From an uncultured Treponema sp. (GTDB lineage: Bacteria > Spirochaetota > Spirochaetia > Treponematales > Treponemataceae), in NCBI GenBank assembly GCA_937900125.1, contig CALCEK010000244.1, forward strand, positions 1 through 22,365: a stretch of 22,365 bases of DNA, read 5' to 3'. Position numbers and translations under genes: made by a program. Below, piece by piece: positions 1 to 6,723 of this stretch (its first letter is position 1; each line of letters starts with the position of its first letter). Below the pieces are notes generated by a model. That model made no database searches. It was given only the letters and a program-made list of their open reading frames with translations, and was not told the origin of the DNA.

Positions 1-191
1 TATTTGTATTCTTGTTCCCCAATATTTTTTGAATCTTGCGATGACGGGAATTTAATTATCCAATCTTCTCCGTTGATTTTGGTTAAAATTTTTGGCCTTG
101 CACCACCGGATGAACCGCCCAATTTAAAAAGTTCATCTAAATTATCGGAATTTTGCGATTCTAATATCTTTGAGCATTCAGTAGCTAATTT
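1..191 (-). other. Fragment of a HipA-like Ser/Thr kinase inside the mosaic ORF, continuing beyond the window
   Basis: The last 63 codons visible carry LDELFKLGGSSGGARPK followed by INGEDWIIKFPSS, the glycine-rich nucleotide-binding start and the strand with the ATP-contacting lysine of HipA_C-type kinases. The upstream hipA part (HipA N-terminal domain) is replaced by the Dxs and methyltransferase pieces. Whether the rest of the kinase follows cannot be seen. Confidence 0.65.
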
Positions 192-785
192 ATCGTAATC
201 AGATTCTTCATAATTTGTAAAACCTGAAAGTCCTGATTTTTTTCTGATACTATAAATTTTATCTTTTCTGCCGGTCAGAATTTTATAAGCATAGCACTGG
301 TGGCCTACATCCCAAATTATAGCATTTTTTTTTTCGCCAAAAACTTTTAAGCCTTCTGGACGTTGGTTTTTTATTGAATCTTCCAGATTCCACGCTCCCT
401 TGTAACAAATGTCGTTTGTAAAATTAAAATTAGCTTTTGTTAGGTCATCTTCAAGTAGCATCCAGCCGATTTTTCCTAAAACAAATTTTTCATCGGCTTC
501 ACAACTTGTGTCTTTGCTAAATTTAAGGACTTCCATTCCCAGAGCCATTTCACAAAGTACGCCCACGCCGTATTCTGTTACACCAGTTTTTTTTGAAAGC
601 TCCGCTTTAGAAATTCCTTTGTCGCCAGATTGTTCAATCAAATTAAGAATATTTAAATCTAACATTGCCCGAATAGCTTGAAAAGTCAACGGAGCAAAAG
701 CAATTTTTTGTGCTTCAAATTTTGCATCAACCGCCCTGCAAGAATCGTTTTTAAAAGTGTCAAGAGAGTAAAAAGCCTTATCCAT
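1..785 (-). CDS. In-frame mosaic ORF: methyltransferase N-terminus + Dxs fragment + HipA fragment (open at window edge)
   Basis: From the ATG at 785-783 the minus strand stays open for 261 codons to the window edge. Residues about 1-152 look like the N-terminal winged-helix/dimerisation part of the class I SAM methyltransferases found in aryl polyene clusters (SKKTGVTEYGVG helix-turn-helix; then FTNDICYKGAWNLEDSIKN and GLKVFG). The SAM-binding Rossmann domain that should follow is absent. Residues about 153-198 match DXP synthase (IIWDVGHQCYAYKILTGR, then GLSGF). Residues about 199-261 match the start of a HipA_C kinase domain (GGSSGGARPK, WIIKFPSS). I checked every codon and found no stop or frame change at the joins. 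The join points lie in a 10-T run (325-334) and around a GATTACGAT-like stretch (192-200). No member of this chimera should be active as methyltransferase or Dxs. It may be a pseudogene, a real rearrangement or an assembly join. Confidence 0.75.
   Translation of the reverse strand, partial: MDKAFYSLDTFKNDSCRAVDAKFEAQKIAFAPLTFQAIRAMLDLNILNLIEQSGDKGISKAELSKKTGVTEYGVGVLCEMALGMEVLKFSKDTSCEADEKFVLGKIGWMLLEDDLTKANFNFTNDICYKGAWNLEDSIKNQRPEGLKVFGEKKNAIIWDVGHQCYAYKILTGRKDKIYSIRKKSGLSGFTNYEESDYDKLATECSKILESQNSDNLDELFKLGGSSGGARPKILTKINGEDWIIKFPSSQDSKNIGEQEYK
192..329 (-). other. Fragment of 1-deoxy-D-xylulose-5-phosphate synthase (Dxs) inside the mosaic ORF
   Basis: About 46 codons encode the thiamine-diphosphate domain stretch WDVGHQCYAYKILTGR...GLSGF...EESDYD. 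This corresponds to residues of roughly 70-120 in full-length Dxs (about 620 residues). It cannot fold or act alone. It is in frame with both neighbours. Confidence 0.75.
330..785 (-). other. Methyltransferase N-terminal segment of the mosaic (APE-cluster type)
   Basis: This is the first 152 codons or so. It carries a winged-helix-like segment, then the characteristic NFTNDICYKGAWNLE stretch that, in my knowledge of the family, directly precedes the SAM-binding domain. A methyltransferase of this kind belongs to many aryl polyene clusters, so its place directly upstream of and divergent from the acyl carrier proteins fits. The remaining half of a roughly 350-residue protein is missing. Confidence 0.6.
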
Positions 786-792
786 AGCTTTA

Positions 793-822
793 ATTTTACC
801 ACACTTGCGCTTTAAAGGTCAA
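793..822 (-). promoter_or_regulatory. Sigma70-like promoter of the mosaic ORF, apparently leaderless
   Basis: On the minus strand TTGACC (822-817) is followed after 18 bases by TAAAAT (798-793). Only 7 bases separate the -10 box from the ATG at 785, so transcription should start at or next to the start codon. No Shine-Dalgarno sequence is present. Confidence 0.5.
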
Positions 823-902
823 CTTTTGCATTTGTTATGCCACGGAAATCAATTTTTTTCCGCGTTTTACAGTTTAAGATTGTTTTAATCGATAAAATGG
901 TC

Positions 903-931
903 TTGATTAGTTTTTTACGATTTGATATAGT
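903..931 (+). promoter_or_regulatory. Sigma70-like promoter of the APE-like operon
   Basis: TTGATT (903-908), a 17-base spacer and TATAGT (926-931) lie about 75 bases before the first acyl carrier protein gene. It is divergent from the promoter at 793-822. The 786-1006 stretch has no gene of its own and I see nothing else firm in it. Confidence 0.55.
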
Positions 932-1006
932 GTTCTTTACTTGGAAATTATGTTTCCGCCCATGATAAGTTCAAATCGCTAAAATATAGCGAAGAGGGAG
1001 AATTTA

Positions 1007-1279
1007 ATGGATAGCTTAAAGCAACAAATTAAGGAAACTATAGTTTCTTCGCTACAGCTTGAAGATATAAAACCAGAAGATATAGTTGATTCAGAACCAT
1101 TGTTTGGCGAAGGACTCGGTTTGGATTCAATAGACGCACTTGAACTTGGAGTTGCTCTTAAAAAACAATTTGGCATAAAATTCTCATCAGAGAGTGCGGA
1201 AAATAAAAATCATTTTGCGTCAGTAGATGCGCTGGCAGAATATATTACGGCTGAAAAAGCAAAAGGAGAAAGCAAATGA
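1007..1279 (+). CDS. Acyl carrier protein 1 (ApeE/ApeF type)
   Basis: A 90-residue acyl carrier protein. The phosphopantetheine attachment site is GLGLDSIDALEL with Ser41, and the sequence has the usual helix pattern. A GAGGGAG ribosome site sits about 7 bases before the ATG. It is the first gene of the operon and ends in an ATGA overlap with a second acyl carrier protein. Paired carrier proteins at the head of a cluster with a ligase, dehydratase, thioesterase, LolA-like and MMPL genes are typical of aryl polyene loci, where they hold the growing polyene chain and its starter. Which of the two corresponds to which named Ape carrier is not certain. Confidence 0.9.
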   Translation: MDSLKQQIKETIVSSLQLEDIKPEDIVDSEPLFGEGLGLDSIDALELGVALKKQFGIKFSSESAENKNHFASVDALAEYITAEKAKGESK

Positions 1280-1524
1280 CCAAAGAAGAAATTTTTGATA
1301 AGCTAAAAGACATTTTAGTTGCAAAATTTGAAATTGAAGCAGACAAAATCTCATTGGACGCTTCTATAGCAGATGACTTGGATTTAGATTCTATTGATTT
1401 TATTGACCTTGTTGTTGATATGAAGAATTTTATTCCAGGCAAAATAAATCCAGACATCTTTAAGACTGTAAAAACAGTTCAAGATGTAGTTGATACTTTG
1501 TATCCTTATACGCAACAGCAGTAA
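1276..1524 (+). CDS. Acyl carrier protein 2
   Basis: An 82-residue acyl carrier protein with DDLDLDSIDFIDLV around Ser39, the predicted phosphopantetheine site. The start ATG overlaps the preceding stop (ATGA) and an AGGAG ribosome site lies inside the end of the first carrier gene, so the two are probably translationally coupled and made in similar amounts. It is more acidic than the first carrier and clearly a separate lineage rather than a recent duplicate. The likely role is to carry the aryl or polyene acyl thioester for the ligase, dehydratase and transfer enzymes encoded next. Confidence 0.9.
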   Translation: MTKEEIFDKLKDILVAKFEIEADKISLDASIADDLDLDSIDFIDLVVDMKNFIPGKINPDIFKTVKTVQDVVDTLYPYTQQQ

Positions 1525-1545
1525 AAATAATTTTCGGCGGCTTGC

Positions 1546-3543
1546 ATGAAAAAATTACTCAAAATTTTGTTCTATATAATAGCCGCTGTTTATCCGATTT
1601 TAGTTTTTACCCTATTAGTAATTCTCAAATTGCCAGTTAGAATCCTATCTTTGTGCATCGTGGCTTTAGCTTTGGCGTTTTTTTTAGCATTTACGGGTTC
1701 GGCTGGTGGTAAATCGCAAGGAAAACAATTTGCGCTTAGTTGGCGACCGCTTGTTTCTTCCTTGCTTTTTCTTATAGCGGGAATTGCTTGTTTTTTTACA
1801 AATCAAACTGTTTTTTTAAAGTTGTATTCCGTTGTCATAAGTGCAATGTTGCTTGTGGTCTTTGGAAGTACGCTTTTTTTCCCTCCAAACATAATTTTTA
1901 GGTTTGCAACTTTATACGACAAATCGATTTTACAAACTCCTGCAGAAAAAAAAGTTGAATCTTATTGTAAAAAAGTTTGCATAATTTGGTGCATTTTTTT
2001 TATTTTAAATGGTTCTGTGGCGTTTTATACCGCGTTTTTTGCAAGCGATTTAGTTTGGTCGGTTTACAATGGTGGAATTTCCTATATTTTAATGGGATTA
2101 ATTTTTATAATCGAATTTATTATAAGAAGGCAGGTGGACAAAAAAATGCCAAAAGTGTTTTACATTTCAACGTTTACGGCGAAATCCAGAGCGGACGACA
2201 CAATTTTGTGTTACGAAAAAAAATGGTCGGACGGAAAATACAAAACTTGGGCGGATTTTTTGACGGATAGCGCAAAAATGCGAGCTTTTATAAAAAGCAA
2301 AAATTCTGCGCGGTGGATTTTGCATTGTGAAGATTATTGGTACTTTTTGGTAACATTTGTCGCTTTGCTTCAATGCAAAAAAACGATTTTGTTAACGCAA
2401 AATATAAGTGATTCTTTTATAAACGAAATTAGGGAATCCGATGTTGAATTTTTGACTGACCAAAATGTAAACAATTCGTTGCAAATTCCAGAATTGTTAA
2501 AAAATGCAGAAAATCCATCAGAAAAAGAAATTCGTAATCCGCCAAGCATTTCTGCCGATGAAACAAACATTTTAATGTACACTTCAGGAAGCACAGGGAG
2601 GCCAAAAGCCGTTTCTCAGCGGATGACTGAATTTGAAAAAGACAACGCCTTTATTATTTCAAAGTGGGGCGAAGAATTTTTAAAACGCAAATTGGTAACA
2701 ACCGTTAGTCAGCATCACATTTATGGTTTTTTGTTCGGAATTTCTTTGCCTTTTGCAATGGGCGTTCCATTCCGCAGAACCCGCATGGAATTTCCAGAAG
2801 AATTTGAAAACTTAGACGATGAATCTTATATAATTATTGCAACTCCCGCATTTTTAAAGCGCACTGTAGAAATTGAAGAAAAACTTCCGCTAAAAGATAC
2901 TTTTATTTTTACAAGCGGTGGCGCGGTTTCTCCAGAGCTTGCGGTAAAAACGCAAAATGTTTTTGGCTTTTGTCCGTTAGAAGTTTATGGTTCAACGGAA
3001 ACAAGCGGAATTGCGTTTAGGCAGCAAACCCGTGATGGGCTAGAATGGACACCATTCGATAACGCAAAGGTTTGGTTGGGAGACGATGGTTGTTTAAGAA
3101 TAATTTCGCCCTATATAAAAAATCCTGACGGTTTTGCGACAGCCGACCTTGCGGACATTCTTCCGACTGGGAAATTCCTCTTAAAAGGTAGGTCGGATTT
3201 AATTGTAAAAATCGAAGAAAAACGAATTTCTATGACCGAAGTTGAAAATCGACTTTTGCAGACGGATTTTGTTTTTGACGTAAAAGTTATCGCGCTTGAA
3301 GATAGACGGCAATATTTGGCCGCCGCGCTTGTTCTTAACGAAAAGGGAAAAAATCATTTTTCGGGACAAAAAAAACTTGCCTTAAATCGCTATTTTCACG
3401 ATTATCTTATGCAGTATTTTGAAAATGTCGTTATTCCAAAAAAATGGCGTTTTGTGGACGCTTTACCTGTTGATGTTCAGGGAAAAAAGCACAAAGAAGA
3501 AATCGCCGCACTTTTTGAAAAGCCAGAGGAGGATGCTATATAA
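1546..3543 (+). CDS. Fusion of COG4648-like membrane domain and acyl/aryl-ACP ligase (AMP-dependent)
   Basis: A 665-residue fusion. Residues 1-200 form a membrane region with several hydrophobic helices resembling the small COG4648-type membrane protein of aryl polyene clusters. Residues about 205-660 are an ANL-superfamily ligase: P-loop motif YTSGSTGRPK (345-354), YGSTETSG (481-488), the hinge LKGRSDLIVKI, and near the end DVQGKKHKEEI with the likely A10 lysine. It should activate a starter acid with ATP and load it on one of the carrier proteins, at the inner membrane because of the fusion. In most clusters I know the two parts are separate adjacent genes. The start ATG at 1546 has only a weak GGCGG ribosome site. 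The gene ends in a one-base TAATG overlap with the dehydratase. Confidence 0.8.
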   Translation: MKKLLKILFYIIAAVYPILVFTLLVILKLPVRILSLCIVALALAFFLAFTGSAGGKSQGKQFALSWRPLVSSLLFLIAGIACFFTNQTVFLKLYSVVISAMLLVVFGSTLFFPPNIIFRFATLYDKSILQTPAEKKVESYCKKVCIIWCIFFILNGSVAFYTAFFASDLVWSVYNGGISYILMGLIFIIEFIIRRQVDKKMPKVFYISTFTAKSRADDTILCYEKKWSDGKYKTWADFLTDSAKMRAFIKSKNSARWILHCEDYWYFLVTFVALLQCKKTILLTQNISDSFINEIRESDVEFLTDQNVNNSLQIPELLKNAENPSEKEIRNPPSISADETNILMYTSGSTGRPKAVSQRMTEFEKDNAFIISKWGEEFLKRKLVTTVSQHHIYGFLFGISLPFAMGVPFRRTRMEFPEEFENLDDESYIIIATPAFLKRTVEIEEKLPLKDTFIFTSGGAVSPELAVKTQNVFGFCPLEVYGSTETSGIAFRQQTRDGLEWTPFDNAKVWLGDDGCLRIISPYIKNPDGFATADLADILPTGKFLLKGRSDLIVKIEEKRISMTEVENRLLQTDFVFDVKVIALEDRRQYLAAALVLNEKGKNHFSGQKKLALNRYFHDYLMQYFENVVIPKKWRFVDALPVDVQGKKHKEEIAALFEKPEEDAI

Positions 3544-3923
3544 TGGAAGAAAATAATCACAGCGTTACAAATGAAGTTGTTCTTGCGCAAACAGAAAATC
3601 ACGTTGAGCTAAAATTTACAGTGCCGCCCGAATGTGATTTTTTTGACGGACATTTTCCGCAGTTTAAGCTGATGCCTGCGGTCGGACAGTTTGAGGTAAT
3701 AACTCGTTTTGCAAAAAAATATTTTTCTACGCAACGTTTTATTCCTGCAATTCACCGAATGAAATTTTCCACCCCATTACAGCCAAATACTACCGTGATT
3801 TTGACTTTGGATTATAACACCGAAGCTAAAACCGTAACTTTTTCTATGGTTGATATTGAAGATTCTGAAAAAATTTATTCATCTGGTACTTTTGAGGTTC
3901 TTTCTGAAGGGGACGCGCTTTGA
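3543..3923 (+). CDS. FabZ/ApeI-like hot-dog 3-hydroxyacyl-ACP dehydratase
   Basis: A 126-residue hot-dog fold protein. The segment FFDGHFPQFKLMPAVGQFE contains the family's conserved His (His37) and the usual helix motif, with HRMKFSTPL later as the central strand. The role is removal of water from a 3-hydroxyacyl-ACP to give a trans double bond, one step in building a polyene. A strong GAGGAGG ribosome site lies 10 bases before the ATG, inside the end of the ligase gene. It overlaps the next gene by four bases. Size matches ApeI-type dehydratases rather than the longer FabA. No ketoreductase is encoded nearby to make its substrate. Confidence 0.8.
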   Translation: MEENNHSVTNEVVLAQTENHVELKFTVPPECDFFDGHFPQFKLMPAVGQFEVITRFAKKYFSTQRFIPAIHRMKFSTPLQPNTTVILTLDYNTEAKTVTFSMVDIEDSEKIYSSGTFEVLSEGDAL

Positions 3924-4669
3924 AAGCAGCATTTTTGATTCCTGTTTACAATCATGGTGCAACACTTGAAGCTGTTGTTCAACAACTTTTACCATACAAA
4001 ATGTCGGTAATTGTCGTTGACGATGGAAATGACGAGAAAAACAAGGCATTTATTTCTGCGGTCGCCCAAAATTACAAAGAAGTGATTCTTGTTACCCATA
4101 CAAAAAACAAGGGAAAAGGGCAAGCGATGAATTCTGGTGTAAAAAAAGCGGCAGAACTCGGCTTTACACACATTTTTCAACTTGACGCAGATGGTCAGCA
4201 CGATACAGCTCAGTGTGGGCTTTTCCTTGAAGAATCCTTAAAAAATCCTGACGCAATTATAAACGGCTATCCGCAATACGATGAATCAGCTCCAAGCCAC
4301 CGCAAAAACGGACGCGAAATTTCTAATGGTTTTGCGCGTTTTGTAACTTGGAACAAAAATATCCGCGATGTTCTTTGCGGTTTTAGAATTTATCCTGTTG
4401 AACCTTACGCAAAACTTCTGGCTTCTCCCGTTTTCCTTGATTCTCGGATGGGCTACGATGTTGATATTTTGGTTCACTTGTTGTGGCGCGGGCTTCCGAT
4501 TGTAAATTGTCCTGTAAAAGTAACTTATCCGCAAGATGGCGTTTCTAATTTTAGACTTGTGCGAGATAATTTGCACATTGCGGGAACTTTTACGCGGCTT
4601 TGCTTGGGAATGATTGTAAGAATCCCCAAACTTGCGGTGCAAGTGCGGAGACGAAATGGCAAAAACTGA
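3920..4669 (+). CDS. Family 2 glycosyltransferase (dolichyl-phosphate-mannose-synthase-like)
   Basis: A 249-residue GT-A fold glycosyltransferase. It starts FLIPVYNHGATLE and has VVVDDG-type residues at 34-36 and DADGQH at 89-94, the metal and sugar-nucleotide binding motifs of GT2 enzymes. The reading frame starts at TTG in a TTGA overlap with the dehydratase stop, preceded by GAAGGGGA. It has no multi-helix membrane tail, so it probably works on a membrane lipid at the inner face. In the cluster it would add a sugar to the polyene lipid or its head group. In E. coli-type APE clusters I recall this domain joined to the following acyltransferase; here the two are separate, overlapping genes. 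Confidence 0.8.
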   Translation: MKAAFLIPVYNHGATLEAVVQQLLPYKMSVIVVDDGNDEKNKAFISAVAQNYKEVILVTHTKNKGKGQAMNSGVKKAAELGFTHIFQLDADGQHDTAQCGLFLEESLKNPDAIINGYPQYDESAPSHRKNGREISNGFARFVTWNKNIRDVLCGFRIYPVEPYAKLLASPVFLDSRMGYDVDILVHLLWRGLPIVNCPVKVTYPQDGVSNFRLVRDNLHIAGTFTRLCLGMIVRIPKLAVQVRRRNGKN

Positions 4670-5648
4670 AAATGACCTTTCTTGGTCGGAAAAAAAGGAG
4701 GAAGTTCACTCAAGTCGTCCCATAAAATTTCTTGTGTGGCTGATTCATTTTTTGCCATCGCCCGTTATGGTGATAATTGTGTTTCTTGTTTCCGCGTTTT
4801 ATTTTTTGTTTTCAAAACGAGCAAGAAGTGATTCTCGATTGTACCAAAAAACACTCATTTCCTATTTGGATTCAAGGGGAATTCCTGTTTCAGAGAGAAA
4901 TATAAAGCGTGTTTCGGCTTACAAGCAAATTTTTTCTTTTAGCCTGTGTGTTGTTGAAAAAATTCAAGGTTGGAGCGGAAAAACAAATCTTGACATTGTG
5001 GATTTTCACGAGGATTCCGTTGTAGAACTAAAAAATCAGCTTGCAAACGGAAAAGGCGCATATCTTATAACAGCCCATCTTGGAAATATCGATTTATTTA
5101 GAAGCCTTGCACTTTCTGGGCAAACTGGTGTAAACCGAAAAATACCCATTATGGCTATTATGGAAACTAATGTAACTGCGGAATTCAACAAAACTATGCA
5201 GGAATTAAATCCAGACGTTTCGTTAAACATAATTCCCGCCTCGCAAATCGGCATAGAAACAATCGGAACGCTTGAAGATGTTATTTCGCAAGGCGGATTG
5301 GTTGTTATTGCCGCTGACCGCACCAGCATAAATTCCCCAGAACGCAATGTTGTTTCTAGCTTTTTGGGACAAAATGCGGAATTTCCTTATGGGGCATTTC
5401 TTTTGCCAATGCTTTTGAACGCACCTGTTTACTATATGTTTGCAACGCGAAAGCGCGTTCTGATGTGGCATTCAAAATACAATATGTTTGTAGAGGCATC
5501 TTCTGTGAAAACGGACGCTTGTCCGCGTACCGAGCGCGAAAACAGAATCAAAGAAATGTGTGCGGAATATGTAAAAGTTTTAGAAAAATATTGTTTTTTG
5601 TATCCTTTTCAATGGTATAATTTTTTTAACTTTTGGAAACGAACTTAA
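4656..5648 (+). CDS. LpxL/HtrB-like lipid acyltransferase
   Basis: A 330-residue acyltransferase related to the lipid A late acyltransferases. It has one hydrophobic anchor near residues 28-50, the catalytic HX4D motif in TAHLGNID (His141, Asp146), and AADRTS with FPYGAFLLP further on. I chose the ATG at 4656 because GGAG lies 5 bases upstream; a longer frame from TTG at 4632 has no such site. It overlaps the glycosyltransferase gene by 14 bases. Treponemes are generally considered to lack lipid A, so the gene more likely acylates the polyene or glycolipid product of this operon than an LPS. Confidence 0.8.
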   Translation: MAKTENDLSWSEKKEEVHSSRPIKFLVWLIHFLPSPVMVIIVFLVSAFYFLFSKRARSDSRLYQKTLISYLDSRGIPVSERNIKRVSAYKQIFSFSLCVVEKIQGWSGKTNLDIVDFHEDSVVELKNQLANGKGAYLITAHLGNIDLFRSLALSGQTGVNRKIPIMAIMETNVTAEFNKTMQELNPDVSLNIIPASQIGIETIGTLEDVISQGGLVVIAADRTSINSPERNVVSSFLGQNAEFPYGAFLLPMLLNAPVYYMFATRKRVLMWHSKYNMFVEASSVKTDACPRTERENRIKEMCAEYVKVLEKYCFLYPFQWYNFFNFWKRT

Positions 5649-5665
5649 AATCAAGTGGAGAAAAA

Positions 5666-6085
5666 ATGGAATTATCTGCGGAAGTTGTTTTTCCTGTGGA
5701 ATTTTACGATGTTGATTCGATGAAAGTTGTTTGGCACGGGAATTATTTAAAATATATGGAAAAAGCCCGATGTGCACTTTTGGACAAAATTGGCTTTGGG
5801 TATTTGGTTATGGAAAAGGAAAAATTCGCTTTTCCCGTAACAGATGTCAAAATCAAGTACATAAAGTCGCTACGCTTTGGCGAAAAAGTGCGGGCTGTTG
5901 CTAAACTTGATGAATACGAAAATTGTATTAAGATAAAATATGAGTTTTACAATGCAGAAACTGGCGAATTGACTACAAAAGCGCAAAGCACTCAAATGGC
6001 AGTCAATATGGAAACAGGCGAATCACAGTTTGTGTGTCCGCAGGTTTTTGTTCAAAATGTTGAAAAAATCTTAAATCGAGGTTGA
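5666..6085 (+). CDS. 4-hydroxybenzoyl-CoA thioesterase-like protein (4HBT, ApeK-type)
   Basis: A 139-residue hot-dog thioesterase of the YbgC/4HBT group: YDVDSMKVVWHGNYLKYMEK carries the catalytic-type Asp (Asp15/Asp17) and the VVWHGNY signature. It would hydrolyse an acyl- or aryl-thioester, either releasing product or clearing misloaded carrier protein. The ATG at 5666 is preferred because GTGGAG sits 5 bases upstream; the frame extends upstream to a TTG at 5633 inside the previous gene. It lies 17 bases after the acyltransferase. Confidence 0.8.
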   Translation: MELSAEVVFPVEFYDVDSMKVVWHGNYLKYMEKARCALLDKIGFGYLVMEKEKFAFPVTDVKIKYIKSLRFGEKVRAVAKLDEYENCIKIKYEFYNAETGELTTKAQSTQMAVNMETGESQFVCPQVFVQNVEKILNRG

Positions 6086-6087
6086 TT

Positions 6088-6723
6088 ATGAATAAGAAAA
6101 TCTTTAAATTGACATTTTCTTTTGTTTTGTTAATTAGCGCGTCATTTGCGTTTGCTTCTCCTGTAACTGTAGACGATGTTTGTGCATCGCTCACAAAGCA
6201 TACCATAACAACGGGCAATTTTATTCAAGAAAAAACAGTTCCAACGTTAAAACGTCCGCTCAAATCAACGGGAAACTTTATTTTTTATAGCGAAGGAATT
6301 ATGTGGAACACGATTCGCCCGATTGCGTCAAATATGGTTGTAACCGAAAAAGCAATAATTCAGACTAGCCCAGACGGAAAACGTAGCGTTATAAGCGGGG
6401 CTGATAGTGCGGTTTTTCAAAGTATTGCGTCAACAATTTCAGCTTTGTTTAAGGGAAATAAAGCTGATTTGGAACGAAATTTTATAGTTTCCGTGTCTGA
6501 TTCTGGCTCAACGTGGAAAATGAATCTTGTGCCGCGCGATAGCACAATTTCGATGGTTCTTGCTTCAATAGAATTAGGTGGCGAAATTATAAGCGGGGAT
6601 TGCTCTTTTGACACAATGAAAATCGCAGAATCAGGCGACAGTACAATTGTTTACTCATTTATCGATAAAGTTTACAAAGAGAAATTAACCGATGAAGAAA
6701 AAGCTTACTTTAGCGTCCAATAA
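6088..6723 (+). CDS. LolA-like outer-membrane lipoprotein carrier (ApeL-type)
   Basis: A 211-residue periplasmic protein. The N-terminus is a signal peptide (MNKKIFKLTFSFVLLISASF with cleavage near AFA-SP). The mature part resembles LolA: TTGNFIQEKTVPTLKRPLKS, then STGNFIFYSEGIMWNTIRP, a run of antiparallel strands that forms an open barrel with a hydrophobic pocket. In aryl polyene clusters a LolA-like protein is thought to carry the lipid product across the periplasm with help from the MMPL protein encoded next. The ATG at 6088 follows the CGAGG ribosome site; an in-frame TTG at 6082 is less likely. It overlaps the next gene by 32 bases. Confidence 0.8.
   Translation: MNKKIFKLTFSFVLLISASFAFASPVTVDDVCASLTKHTITTGNFIQEKTVPTLKRPLKSTGNFIFYSEGIMWNTIRPIASNMVVTEKAIIQTSPDGKRSVISGADSAVFQSIASTISALFKGNKADLERNFIVSVSDSGSTWKMNLVPRDSTISMVLASIELGGEIISGDCSFDTMKIAESGDSTIVYSFIDKVYKEKLTDEEKAYFSVQ

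Noticed and set aside
409..681. Plus-strand ORF of 90 codons opposite the mosaic ORF
   Set aside because: Low-complexity Ser-rich translation, no recognisable family and no ribosome site; a shadow of the minus-strand frame.
843..866. Imperfect hairpin CACGGAAA/TTTCCGCG in the divergent promoter region
   Set aside because: One mismatch in a short arm, upstream of both promoters' start sites; could be chance.
4656..5648. Lipid A acyltransferase (LpxL) as the true role
   Set aside because: No lipid A genes are near, the gene is embedded in an APE-like operon, and treponemes generally lack LPS; the family match alone does not fix the substrate.
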